Source: Dromaius novaehollandiae
Lineage: Eukaryota > Chordata > Aves > Casuariiformes > Dromaiidae
Reading direction: 5' to 3'
Length of the DNA stretch: 64,000 nt
Assembly (NCBI RefSeq): GCF_036370855.1
Contig: NC_088103.1
Coordinates: 35,009,904 to 35,073,903 of the forward strand
A model generated the notes under the pieces. The model made no database searches. It saw only the letters and a program-made list of their open reading frames with translations, and was not told where the DNA came from. Below, piece by piece: positions 35,801-47,425 of the stretch; position 1 is the first letter of the stretch, and each line of letters starts with the position of its first letter. Both the position numbers and the translations under genes were made by a program.

Positions 35801-37390
35801 CTTAGCACAGGAGGCCATGCCTCAGGGGACTTCCAAAAGGCAGAGCTGCATAGACACCCTGGTTTGAATCCTGCACAAAGCACACAAAGGACATGAGCTA
35901 CTGGGCCCTCTCCTCCCACCAGGCCACCTTGCTGGGGCTCAGTAGCCCCTTGGCACCACAGTAACATGCCGCTTCCTGAGGGAATTCAGCCACCTCTGCC
36001 TCGGGGATTTCTGCACTGGGTTTTTTAGCATATACCCCGAGATTCTCCCTGTCTTGCAATCAGAAACTGTCATTTCCCCATTGTACTCTGGTCTCAGCAA
36101 ATTATGGACCACTAGCTGTGGCTCCCGACAGCAAACTTCATTGGAGCAGCAGTGTTATGAAGGATGGAGGAAATTCTACACGGAGGCAGCCAGCCAGCTT
36201 TTGCCTGGGTACCCAGGAGCAGAAGGCATGACAGACAGACCACAAGGCAGCTGTAGAGATAGTGTTTCTAAGCTGTGCTATGTGTGTACCTCTTTCATCC
36301 CCTCCTCCCCAGTTAGAGCCATCTTGCTGGCTCTGACCTCATTAAAGCCATGCTGGGAGAGTCATAAGCTCATTCGCATTGTGATTCTTTCCTCTTGCTA
36401 CCAAACCGCTGTGATTGGGCTCCTTACAGGACAATTTGGGAAAGTTTCCTCTTTTGTTAAAGTAAAGCGAAACCCTGTAGCTGTCATTTCTGTCTTTGCT
36501 GGTTCTCAGACTTGCTACCCAGGGATAGGGAAAAACAAACAAATAAACCAAAAAGCCAACAAGAGTGTTTCACTCTTTTATCTAAGGTGGCCATGGAAAA
36601 CAGCCAAGAACAAATCCCACTAGCCATAATACCATGAACGAAATGAAAGACTCAGATGAAATGGTCTGAAGAAACAGACTGCCTGCTCTGCTGTGTTTCC
36701 CCTCCCCCATGGAGAAGAAATGTGCAGGGTGCAGGACGGGCGTGTTTTGAAGGACAGGACAAGCTCTTAAAACTACTGCTGCAAGTCCTATCAAGCAGGC
36801 TTTTCTACAACTGCAGTTCCCTTGCGATTAAAGAACTGTAGTTGATTTAAAGATCTCCGGTTGAGATCTGCACATGGGACCTCAGTAGTGACCCTCCTTC
36901 CCACACCAGCACTGAGTTTCATGTTGCGCTTTGTCACAGAGCCGCAGAGCTCCTGCTGTTTGCAAGCAGATGGGCTCCTGCGATCCCAAAATCCTTTCTT
37001 TGATTCCTCCACCCCTTTCTTATCTCCCAGTTCCAAAGGAAATGACGTTTTTGGCCTCCACTGTTTGCATTGCAGGCATCTGAATAAATTAGTCATACTG
37101 GTTGCTCAATACCACTGTGTCATGACTGAGGCAAAATAGAAAAATATATTCTTAGCTGCATAAAACCCAGCCAGCACACTAGTGGAGCAGAGATACATTT
37201 TTACACCATGTCTTCCAGTTTCTCCCTTCCCTACCCATTCCCCTCTCCCATACTGCAGAAACCACGGCCCAGGACAGCTTCAGCTGCAGACAACAAGCTC
37301 TACTGGCAAAATCAGTTGCCTCCACGAGGCTTCAAAAAGCTGCCCTATTGATTTGTAGTTAAAGGAACAATGTTTTCCTGCTGGCTTTGG
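32815..37390 (-). other. ITPRIP: Probable ITPRIP 3' UTR
   Basis: Unspliced-looking, gene-free sequence between the ITPRIP stop and the candidate poly(A) signal. The mammalian gene also has a long single-exon 3' UTR. No repeats recognised. A 189-codon plus-strand open frame (36054-36623) has no recognisable family and looks like chance. Confidence 0.4.
32833..32838 (-). terminator. ITPRIP: Candidate ITPRIP poly(A) signal
   Basis: TTTATT on the plus strand is AATAAA on the minus strand. It is followed in transcript direction by GGTGGTCTTTAC and a T-rich GTTTATTTTATTTC stretch, a plausible downstream element. It would give ITPRIP a 3' UTR of about 4.5 kb. A weaker ATTAAA equivalent lies near 35308. 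Confidence 0.4.
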
Positions 37391-39040
37391 TTAAAGGGAT
37401 GCTTTATGGATCCCGTTTGCATGTGCAAGGGGAATGTGCACTGTGTACTCATTTATTAGTGCAGATGTGTTCCTGAGCATCTCGTGGAACGTGTCCACTG
37501 TTTTCCTGTAAACATCCCTGTGTAACACAAAGGGACGGAAAAGGTTGAGAGGCTCAGCCCTCTGGAATATGATGGGGAAACCCAGCTCTGCTGGTACCTT
37601 CCCATTGCCAATGAAGAAGTGGTAGAGTTTCTTTTCATGCAAGCATTTCTCCAGGAATTTGAGCATGTCTTGCAGACGGGCCTCCAACTTCTCCGGGGCC
37701 CAGTCCTGACAGGGACGCGCCTGCAGCAGATGCAGCAGCACTGTCTTCAGGTGGTAGTTGGTGAGTCCGCTTGGACCTGTGAGGCTGCACTGCTTCCCAT
37801 GGAGGAAGGAGAGGATCTGAAGGCAGCTGACATGGCAGGCATTGGCAGGCAGCCTTTTGGAGACCAACTGGATGAACCTCCTCTCATATACTGCGAAGGT
37901 GAGAAACCAGTGAGTGCTGGAGGGCAGGTCTGCTGCCAGGCCACTCCAAGGGAAGTGAGAGATGAAGTAAACATCAGAGTTCTCGTACTGTACCACAGGG
38001 GTGAGGTTGAAGGCAATTGATTTCCCTGACCTAAATTTTATCTTCAGGGCCCCTGGGGAGTCCAGCAGGCTGAAGGAAAGGTCGAATTCATACTTGTGGG
38101 AGATTCTGCTCCAGGCCTTGGTGACCGCTATCTGGAACCACTTCATGACTCGATCTGCATCCAAATAGTGAGTATTTTTGAAGCACAGAAGGTCTTCCAT
38201 CTCACTGCTGGGCCTGGTATTATTGACTTGGCTATGGAGGAGACACAACATATCTTCCCCCAGTTTAGTCTTGTCACAGATGCAGCCTGCCACATCTTCA
38301 TCTGCCCTGCAGACCTTGATAGTGCCATAACCTTGTTTATCTGGGGGAAAAGAATTGCCAGAGCACCAGGTCTGGGACCGGAAACAGTATGGCTCTGGAG
38401 GGGCAAAAGGCACTATCAGATCACAGACGAAAGGTTTACGCACTCTCCAATTCTCATACATGCTCCCCACACCCATGCAGTCTTCCACTTCCATGTCAGC
38501 ATCCCGGTTACAAACACTCCTCAAGGCCTCCAGCAAGTCATCTGCAAAGCCTTCCACCATCTCCCGCATCCTCTCCATGTCTCCAGTGGTACTCAGGATG
38601 CGCTTCTCATAGAAGCTGGCCAAGATGGCCTTGTCAGGGAAGACTACTCCTTTAAATGCTTTCCCCAGGACAGCTATGTCATCCTCTTCACTTCCTGTGT
38701 CCTGCCAATTCCCTTCTTGGAAATCCTGCCTCCAGAGCTCAATCAGCAGGAATATGACCATGGAAACGGCATTCCACATATCCCATGGGACCTTTTCCTC
38801 TTTGCTTTCCTCCACTACCTTTGCAGCCTTTCCCAGAGCCTTCTGCCCAGCTTCCTGCCCTGCCATTTCCTGCTCCAAGCGCAACTGCTCCAATCGAAGG
38901 CTCTCCTCTCGCTCCTTCATCTTCCGGATGATTTCTTCCGTGTTCTCAGGGACGGTGCCATTCTCTTTAGGGAAGAGGAGTGGGTGGTTGACGATAGCTG
39001 TAATCACCACTAGGCACACCTGGAAGATTCTCACAGGCAT
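37391..39040 (-). CDS. ITPRIP: Inositol 1,4,5-trisphosphate receptor-interacting protein, complete
   Basis: ITPRIP (DANGER) binds IP3 receptors, lowers their calcium sensitivity and influences DAPK1-linked cell death. It acts at ER and plasma-membrane sites. The single-exon frame is 549 aa (human is about 547). Residues 1-20 form a hydrophobic signal or anchor (MPVRIFQVCLVVITAIVNHP). Residues 33-80 are Glu/Lys/Leu-rich and probably coiled coil. Residues 88-104 (MWNAVSMVIFLLIELWR region) form a membrane segment. From about 160 the Mab-21/NTase-like domain follows, with LEALRSVCNRDADMEVED, GVGSMYENW, GYGTIKV, KLGEDMLCLLH, KYEFDLSFSLLDSPG and LTGPSGLTNYHLKT. ATG is taken at 39040, where family homology starts, 14 bases after a strong splice acceptor (CTCTTTCAG, exon from 39053). 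No defects seen. Confidence 0.96.
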   Translation of the reverse strand: MPVRIFQVCLVVITAIVNHPLLFPKENGTVPENTEEIIRKMKEREESLRLEQLRLEQEMAGQEAGQKALGKAAKVVEESKEEKVPWDMWNAVSMVIFLLIELWRQDFQEGNWQDTGSEEDDIAVLGKAFKGVVFPDKAILASFYEKRILSTTGDMERMREMVEGFADDLLEALRSVCNRDADMEVEDCMGVGSMYENWRVRKPFVCDLIVPFAPPEPYCFRSQTWCSGNSFPPDKQGYGTIKVCRADEDVAGCICDKTKLGEDMLCLLHSQVNNTRPSSEMEDLLCFKNTHYLDADRVMKWFQIAVTKAWSRISHKYEFDLSFSLLDSPGALKIKFRSGKSIAFNLTPVVQYENSDVYFISHFPWSGLAADLPSSTHWFLTFAVYERRFIQLVSKRLPANACHVSCLQILSFLHGKQCSLTGPSGLTNYHLKTVLLHLLQARPCQDWAPEKLEARLQDMLKFLEKCLHEKKLYHFFIGNGKVPAELGFPIIFQRAEPLNLFRPFVLHRDVYRKTVDTFHEMLRNTSALINEYTVHIPLAHANGIHKASL

Positions 39041-39053
39041 GGCAGTTCCTTCC
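39041..39053 (-). other. ITPRIP: ITPRIP 5' UTR end and splice acceptor
   Basis: In minus-strand sense, CCCTTTCTTTCTCTTTCAG ends at 39054 and the exon starts GGAAGGAACTGCC directly before the ATG. The long pyrimidine tract makes this a confident acceptor, so the open frame that continues upstream to 39286 is intronic. Confidence 0.8.
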
Positions 39054-42000
39054 CTGAAAGAGAAAGAAAGGGAAAATGACCCATGACCTGGGGTATATTC
39101 CATCAAGAAGAAAAATGAAAAAACTTCCCACTTAAATAAAAACTTCAGCCACCTTTCTAACCCTGAAAAGCATGCCTGAATCTGGAAGCTCCTAAGCCCT
39201 GGGCTGTGTCTGTCAGTTTTCAGCCAATATTCCCAAAAAGTCTGTATCAGACAGGCATGGAGTGAAAATAGAGGAGTTGTTGACATCAGATCATCTCTGC
39301 GGATGGTGAGGGTGAAAGTTTCCTTCTCTTATTGCCAAATTAACTTCTAAAACCAAAAGAACTGTGAAGGTATTTGCTACAGTCATGTGATGCTGTTGGG
39401 GTACTGTGGGAAGGCACATCCTTCTTCCCTCCTTGAAAGTTCACTGGACAGCAAGGAAAAAAAAAGAAGATATCCCCAGATCTAAAAAAACAGAGCTGGT
39501 GATGACCACTGCTTTCTCTCAACATGAGACTAAAGTTGCATTAAAGCAGACATGGCAATGGCATAAGCAGGGCTATCTTGATCACCTATGTGCAGCCTGT
39601 CAGGGGACCCACATAGCTACCTTCGATCAGGGCAATCTTCATTGACAGTGCTGGTTACGGGCACCTACGTGGGAACAAGCCTGCATTGTTTTGTGCTTCT
39701 TGGCAGGCCATACAGGCAAAGCTCTTCCTGCATTACAGCAGCGTCAGGATCATGCTGTGGCATATCCTTCCCAGCTCCTACAATGCCTCATGACTGTGGA
39801 CCCTGGAAAAAGGGCAGAGCCAGAAAGACTGCTAAACTGGAAAGGGTTGCTTTTAACCCAATAGTTTTAAAAGCATCAGGCTGTTTATTTTTGGTGCTTA
39901 CTTGGCTATTTATCTGTGGAAGACATTAGTAAACACCACTGCTTTGATCTAAGTAATCTCCTCCACGCACCCCCTTCACAGCTGTGCTCTGAGCCAGCCT
40001 GCTCCTATCTGAGGTGACCTCAGCGTTGTTGTGAAATGCATCGGGGGTCCTGCTGTCACTCTGCTTGCCTGCACGCACATCCCATATGTCACCCCTTTCA
40101 CTGGCTCTTGGCATGACTGGGAATACCATGCTGTTTTGGGATTGCTTTGTGTGGTTACTGGCTCTGGTGCTCAGACTTCACACTTCATAAAGCTTTCCAT
40201 GCCTTGGGGCTCACTATGACAGAATTTAACTCCTAGTTTTCTGGGGCACAGTCCCTTTACCAGTGCATTTACCTGGCCCTGATGAAGCCTCCCAGAGGCT
40301 TGGGTCAGAGTGTGCTCAGATTAAAGCCTGGGCTGTTTCCTCCCAGCTGGCATTTTTGCTTCTTGAGGGCTGGCATCTCTATCAATATCCCACATGTCTG
40401 CTCAGGGCAGGACAATCTGGGGATGTCACCTAGTGCTGAGAAGTCCTTCTTCCTAGCAACATCTCCTCTCAGTTCTAGCACAGGGAGATTAGAAGGATTA
40501 GAGAAGAGCAGATTTCTTATCACTGCTGGGACATTTTAATTCAGCCCATGTGTGCCTCAAGAGGGTGTTTGAGAGAGTTTCTGCTACAGAAATAAAGTCT
40601 ATCGATAGAATAATTAATCAATTAGACCAGAAATAATTATCTCATTCCTGACAAACCAATCCACCCTGCTGTGGGAATGAGACTGTTTCACTGAGAGCCA
40701 AGAGATGGTGAGGCACCTTGCACCCACTGCGAGCTCAGGGCTGCCATTCCCTACCCCACAATAGCTACTTCCTGGCCCGAGCCCAGCTTGCTTAGGTGCC
40801 ACAGAAATCCTGCTGTCCCAGCATCTGGACAAGAATGAGAACATCTCTGGCAATCATCTCACTCGTGCCTTAAGAGAGTATGCAGTGAAGATATATCCAT
40901 TCAAGTGGGCCTTGTTATCATTAGTGCATAACAAACTGCTGCCTTTTGATTGCAGGAAGCTAGATTTCTGCTGGGCGCACTTACTGTATATGGGGACTGT
41001 ATCCTTCGGCATGCAATTATTTTTGCTTACGAGAGAGCTGGGACTGGAACAGCAAGGGAAGGGAACAGGATTGAGATGCATTGTCCAAGCAGCAAGAAAG
41101 CTCACACAATGCTCAGGAAAATGTTAAGTGCCCCTCCCTGCGTAAAATTTACTAACAACTCTTTTTTTAGATCCCATATACATGCACAGATGCGTGCACT
41201 TACACCAGCATTGCTCTGGAGATGTTTGCCTGCCTTCCTCATCCTTTCCACACTTAAATTGATGCTTTAAGTCATGAAGTAATGAATTAAAGCTGAATTA
41301 ATGCTCAAAGTTGGGTGTTCCAGTTATTCTCTGAGTTCCATGCCTGACCACAGTTTAAGAATAAACTGGGATCACCCTGTATTGCAAAGAGCTTTATCAG
41401 TTTGCAGGGCAGGGCAGGAAGTGCTGGTGAGTTCCTTTTCTTGCAGACCACATCTGCTTTCCAAGGTTAAAAATAACATGGCCAGGTGCCAGGTGCTTCA
41501 TCTTGCAGTTTTGACCAGGGTGACATCGCTACTCTGCCCTGCTAGACCTCTGTCCCTGCAGATGATGTTTTACTGTTACCGTAATACTTCCTAAATGCGT
41601 AAGGCTGTAAGAAGCCAGCTTCCTTTGGATCTTCTTGTACCCTTCAAGACTCTCCCATGCCCAGCTGCCCACGGCCACACCACTTCCAGAGGTTACCTGC
41701 CCCAAAGCTCTGCTATAGCAGAAGAGCTCAGGCCAGCAATCGATCCCCAAGTCCATCACTGGCTGGAGCAGCTGAATTCATTCTGGGTTGCACTGACAAT
41801 CTGGGCTATCCCAACTGATTTTGCAAGAGTAGGTTAGCAAGCGTGTACACAACCTCTTCCCGCTGTAATGCCCCCTGTACTGGCATCAATCCCTGGCAGA
41901 GAGTCAGAATGAGAACTGGAAGTGAGGACATCTTCAGGTAGGAGGATGAATTGGCAAGAGAAGTATATGTTTTCAGCCTTAATACAAAGAAGGTTATCCT

Positions 42001-43674
42001 GGTCAGAAGTGCCCTTTTACTACTGTAGCTAGTTCACAGAAGAAAATGTATACTCTTTTAGCTACACCATGTTAGCCATAGTAGCTAAAGAAGTCAAACA
42101 TTAAGCCCAGTTAAGGCTTAAGGTTAATGATGCTGTGTGACCAAAGTCAGCAGCCTGGCCTTGACAGCTGCGAGGATGGTGTAGGCAGAGCGTTCCCACA
42201 TCTCATCAGACACAGGTTTCCTGGCTAGTATGGAAAGACTAAATAGTACAGGTGAAACCAGTAGCACTGCCTACTAGGGCAGTCTTCCCATAACAAGGGA
42301 CGCTTCCAGCACTTCCCATAACAAAGGACACTCTTTTCACTTGCTTTTAACTTCAGCCCAAGCAATTTAAGGCTGATAAAAATATTTATGCCTGCCCTGG
42401 CTGAGACAGCTTTTGTGTGGGGAAGAGGGAGAAAGTCCAAACGTTTCCAAGCAAGAGACTAAGAAAAAGAAGCAGCACTGCTTTATCTATACAACAAATT
42501 TTGCTACATTTCAAACATTAAAAAAAATATATATTTCACACATCATCAATGTAGATACGAGGTTTTATACAGCAAGTTCTCAAAGCAATCTTCGACCTTT
42601 TCCAATTTTCCATCTCTGCTAATTTTTTTCGATTCAAAGCACAGACAACGCGTAGACTTGGCAACAGGCTTCCATCTAACTACTTTTGGCAGACCCCCTT
42701 GTGGCAGTCCCAGGACTCCAAAAATCTCCCCTAACTTAGCACACTGGTTCTTGTGGCATTACAGACAGGCCATCTTCCCTGAGCCTGCTCTTGCCCTGCT
42801 TGATGGGGCTTTTTCTGGATGATAGAGTGAAGATCTCACCTCCCAGGCTCTCAAGAGCACGAAGTGAGGAAAGCACCAGCAAGACAGAAGAAAGTGGCAC
42901 AGGGAAATGAGGAGGGCCAGGGGCAAGTGGTATGTGGGGCCCGACCGTCTCTCCCCCTGCCCGGAGCAGCTGGTGCTCAATGACTGTAGCTATGCAAAGT
43001 TCAGTTTTCTGCACACTGCCGAACACGTGACATGGTTTGTTCAAACCCGCCTCTGACACCAGAATAATTAGTTTCCTCCTGGGCATTTCTGTGGTACTCA
43101 CTACCTCAGTGTCTGAATGCTTCATAGATTTTAAGGTTAAATATCACTCTAAATAACCTTGAGAAGTGAGGGGGCAGGTGCCCTCCCTGCTCTCCATCTG
43201 GCGAGTGAGGGCACAGAGAGATAAAAGCAGCTGATAGCTCTGCTGCCCAATTAGAAACAATTATCACTAGCATCCTACAGCACTTTGCATGTTCAAAGGC
43301 TTTACCAAGTGCAGCTGCAGCTTTCAATGCTCAGCTCCCAGGCAAGGTAGGCCTCATCCTTTCAAGCCTAAAGCAGCCTCTTGGCTACATGATCCTGTTC
43401 AGCCCTTCAGCAGGTCCAGCACAGGCCCTGTATGATAGAGGGACCTCTGAGAAGAGGGGGAAAAAGATACTGTGATTATGCACTTCAGGAGGGCGTCACG
43501 ATGACACATGCACAAGGAGACCACTTCGCACACTAGCTATTCAGAAAACGCTTTGCTGCGTGATTCAGTAATGTTTGGTTAACCTTCTTGCCTGTAGCAT
43601 GGTTATATTTAGCATGTTGCAAGGAAAGGGAAGCAGTACACTAAATTCACATAAGCCTTAGCACAGGCAGGAAG

Positions 43675-43745
43675 CGGTTTGGCTAAGGTCAAGCAACGGC
43701 TGAGAGAGCAGTCTCTGCATGGAGCCAGGATGCCTTCTGCTCAGA
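43675..43745 (-). repeat. MIR-like ancient SINE fragment
   Basis: GCTAAGGTCAAGCAACGGCT, then GCATGGAGCCAGGATGCCTT, resembles the reverse complement of the MIR tRNA-distal part (CCAAGGTCACACAG...GAGCCAGGATTCGAACC). Diverged, by eye only. Confidence 0.4.
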
Positions 43746-46700
43746 AGAGCGGGCTAAATTCCCGTACGTTCACATCATAAAAATAAAGGGGGGAGTATGC
43801 CCAGAGAGGCTTGCCTCAAAACTGCCTTGGGAAAGGACTCTTCACACTTGCTGCATGCAGGCAGTGCCAGCCATGGCCAGGCTGGAAGGGAAACGGGCTG
43901 GAGCTCTGGAGCATGGTCACTTGGACAAGATCTGACCCACTTGCCACACTGAGTCCCTGGGCATTGGAGCAAAAGCAGAGCTGTGGTTCCTCACCAGCAT
44001 AAATGCAGCCCCCTAACCCTAACAACTGGAGCTGAGCTCTGCACACCAGCTCTCCCAGACCCTGCATCTCTACAGTAACTGTCACTGTATTACCTCGGCT
44101 ACTCGGGTCCCTGAGCATATGGCCTGAAGGAAAAATACAGGCAAAGACTATTATAAGACAAAATAAAAATAGCCATTGCACTGCTTCCTGACTATAGTCA
44201 GCTCCTAATGACAGTTAGTGCCTGTGGTGCACACTATAGCAAGTGGTTTTGCTTAGTGGTGTTTTATGTCTCACGGGGATAGAGCTCAGCTTTGCCTTCA
44301 GCTTGTGCCTTGAACCTCTCCTCTTTGCCAGGGAGCATCACTGAGCTCTCCTCCTCTTATGAGATGTTTGTGCAGGCTGATTCGAGGGCAGCTACACATC
44401 CTGTGGGAGTGTGCAGTCTCCCCCTTCCCACCAGCCTCCCTGCTGTAGGGTGTCTCCTGATGAGCGTCAAGGTCCTTTGTAGAGATGACAATGCTCAAAG
44501 CCAAAATAATGTCCTGCCCCTTCTACCTAAGATACCTCAGCTTTTGATTTCTGATTCTCAAGTGTTTCTCAGATCTTTTTCCGCAGCAGCTTCAGACCCT
44601 TTTGCTGGCTGGGTCTCGACAAAGGAAATGGAAGAGATTGGAACTGCAGCCTGAAAAGTTGCCTCCCCGTAAGCTGGTAGCTAAGCTGTTGTGCCCTGAG
44701 CCCAGATAACCCTCCATCTTCTCTGAAGACATGGGAGAATATTTCCCTTTCATTAATGGCTCCTTTCTTTCCCCAGGAGCTTCTCATACATCTATTTTCC
44801 CCCCTGTTTAAATTTTGAATCATGGGAAGCAAAATATGCTATGGCTGATGTTCAGCAGTAAACCAGATAAGAGCAAGTTGATGCTTCAATTCTTAAATTA
44901 GAAAAAACCAAGCCACTGAATGTGGTTCAGTGATGCACTGAAATACGCCAAGACCTCATTTGTGACATACTCAGTTACTTCCTGCAATTTGGGTAACACA
45001 AAAGGCAATGAATAGGTGGCTGCCTCATTGTGTTTCAGCTTGGTAGGCTGCAAAAAAGAGGTGATACGAAGAGATGATAATAACTACAGCTGGTTGAGAG
45101 CTTTTCTCATTGAAAGCTGCCAAGTTTTTGAAACCAGAACTTCATAGGAACCAATATGGTTTCTCAGAGTCTTTTTAGGAAGGTCTTTGAGGTCTGGAAT
45201 GGGCTCTCCCGCTTGTTTTGACTGGAGAGATTAATAGCCCAGAACAGCCACTAAACTGCACTCGGGCCTCTCTTGGTGGGAAGACATGAATTTCAAACCG
45301 AGGGATTTGGGGCTCAGCCTAGCCCAGCCCAACCCTATTCCCTAATCACTGAGCTTCTGGGAGCCCCATGATTCTTCAAACAGCCTTTTAGCCTTCAAGC
45401 GTATGCTCTGGAAACACTTACACTGCATTTAGGAAGATCCAATCAAAACACAAATTAAACAGCTTTAATATAAAAAGAATGCCAGCTTTTCAGCTTGCTC
45501 AAAAGCCTTTGTAATACACTACTGCCTTCTCCAGTTTGCATATATCATTGCCGTCTCTGCAGGTATTCAGAGATTTGCCAGGCTGTGGCAGAGAGAAGTA
45601 AAGTCTCCTCTTACTGGGGACTACAGGTTCTGAATAGTAAGAGACATATACATTGAAAGAGAAATGGGAATTGTAAAGAGATCGTGTCTGTATTATTGTT
45701 CCAGACACAAGCTTGGAAAGATGCACTTAAATTAGCCAACCCTGCACCACTGACACTGCTCTTCTACCTCCATCTCCTCATTGACATTTAGAAAACAATC
45801 AAAAAGCCTTTGCTGGCTCAGGACAGATAGCAAGGGTGGTTTTCCTTCCAGCTGCTACATATAAAGCTTCAGGTATAGGTATGCACTGGATGGAGGTCCA
45901 TGGAAAAAGACTAAGGTACCACCACAAAGATAAAAGATATAAGACTTGTCTCTGCCACTAGCTGCTGGGAGTGTGCTTGATCAGATTTTGCCTCTTTTGC
46001 ACTGAGAAGAACCAGAAATCTTTCAGGTTTTAATTTTAAATGCACACATCTAAAAACAGCACACATCTATGCCCTGAGAGTCTGATCATTTATGTGGGAT
46101 GAGGGGAACTGGCGTTCGAGCCTCTCCTCCAATTTCAGGAGGGAGTACAGTAATTTAAACTTTGCTCTCCTTCCCAGCCCCTGAAGCTGCTGCCCTCATC
46201 ACTTGGCTGCTTTCAGGTCAATATTCCGCTCTCCAGTTTTGACCTGCGTTTCCAAAGGCCTTGAGAAATTGGTTCTGGAAGGACTTCAGTCGAGCCTGTC
46301 TTGATCTTGAGACCAGTATTACCGAAGAAGCATTTTCCGGGGTAAGGGAGGGGGAGAAGTGCCATTCTGGTGAAGAACTTCAGACGAGAACTGACTGAGA
46401 TCTCTTTCCAGGTTAGCATTGTGTTTGCTCCCAACACCCTGGTGGGATGGAAGCTGCCAGTTGAACCAGCTGCATGTCATGCAGAAGAGCTACATCTCAA
46501 AACAAGAGTTTCTAGGCTCATCCGAGTCAGAGAAGTGGAGCCACGGCACCAGGTCAGGCTGGCATGGCACTGGACCCTCAGGGGGGCTGCAGGGCCCCCG
46601 TAGCTGAGGTGAACATGCAGAGCCCACATGTTGAAACACACCCCAAAGTGATTAAGAGTTTATTAAGCCAGTCTACCCTTTCCACCCAGCCGCATATCCA

Positions 46701-47340
46701 TTAGCACATGTGGTTGTGTCTGGTTTTTAATCTCAGGATGAAGACCCCACTGCTACAGTAAGAACATGTCCCCAGAACCATACAGGGCAATCAAGATCTC
46801 CAACTTCCTACTCCATCACCAGCTCTTAAGCATTGCTTTGGCAGCACCCAATGCAGCACGCCAACAAGCAGGGCAGGGCAGTTGCAAAAAGGCTCCTGCT
46901 CTCCCATCTCTTGAGCATGCAGTCAGCTGCAGCACAGAGAGACCAGCCAGAAAAATTAGGAGTCATAAAACACGACACACAGCCTTAGCAGCACCAACTT
47001 GTGATGTGTTTTCACACCCTAAGAATTTGAATTAAGCTTGAGGCAGCATGCAGGAGATTCATGGGATGAGCTACTTACAGGGGACAGAAAGTACCAGCTA
47101 CAGCAGCTACAACTCATGCTCTGATTTGCCTTTCTGAACATGAAATTAGTGCTATGAAGTACCAAATTTCAGTTGCCAGCACAGTTAGAGTTGGTTCTGC
47201 ATGGGTTGATGGGATGAAGCTCTGTCTTTGACTCTCTACCAAAGCCATCAGTGGAAAGGACCAAATACACCAGTGCATGAGGTGTAGAGGCCTGGATGCT
47301 GAGACTGGTACCAGAACCACATTTAAAAAAGAATGAGCCA

Positions 47341-47425
47341 GCTAGTGGGGGTAACTTGCTTGGGATTACACAAGGCGGGTAGGGCAGAGCAAGGGATTGG
47401 GCCTCAGGACCACATGCCCTTAGAG
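47341..47425 (-). repeat. MIR-like ancient SINE fragment
   Basis: GTAACTTGCTTGGGATTACA, then GGGCAGAGCAAGGGATTGGG, parallels the reverse-complement MIR core (GTAACTTGCCCAAGGTCACA...GGCAGAGCCGGGATTCGAAC) with matching order and spacing. Confidence 0.5.

Noticed and set aside
36054-36623. 189-codon plus-strand open frame
   Set aside because: Antisense to the presumed ITPRIP 3' UTR, with no domain, signal or conserved motif.
38096-39013. 305-codon plus-strand open frame
   Set aside because: It is the antisense shadow of the ITPRIP coding exon. Its length follows from the codon use of the real gene, and no domain is recognisable.
44011-44023. CCCTAACCCTAAC, telomere-like
   Set aside because: Only about two repeat units, well within chance for 64 kb.
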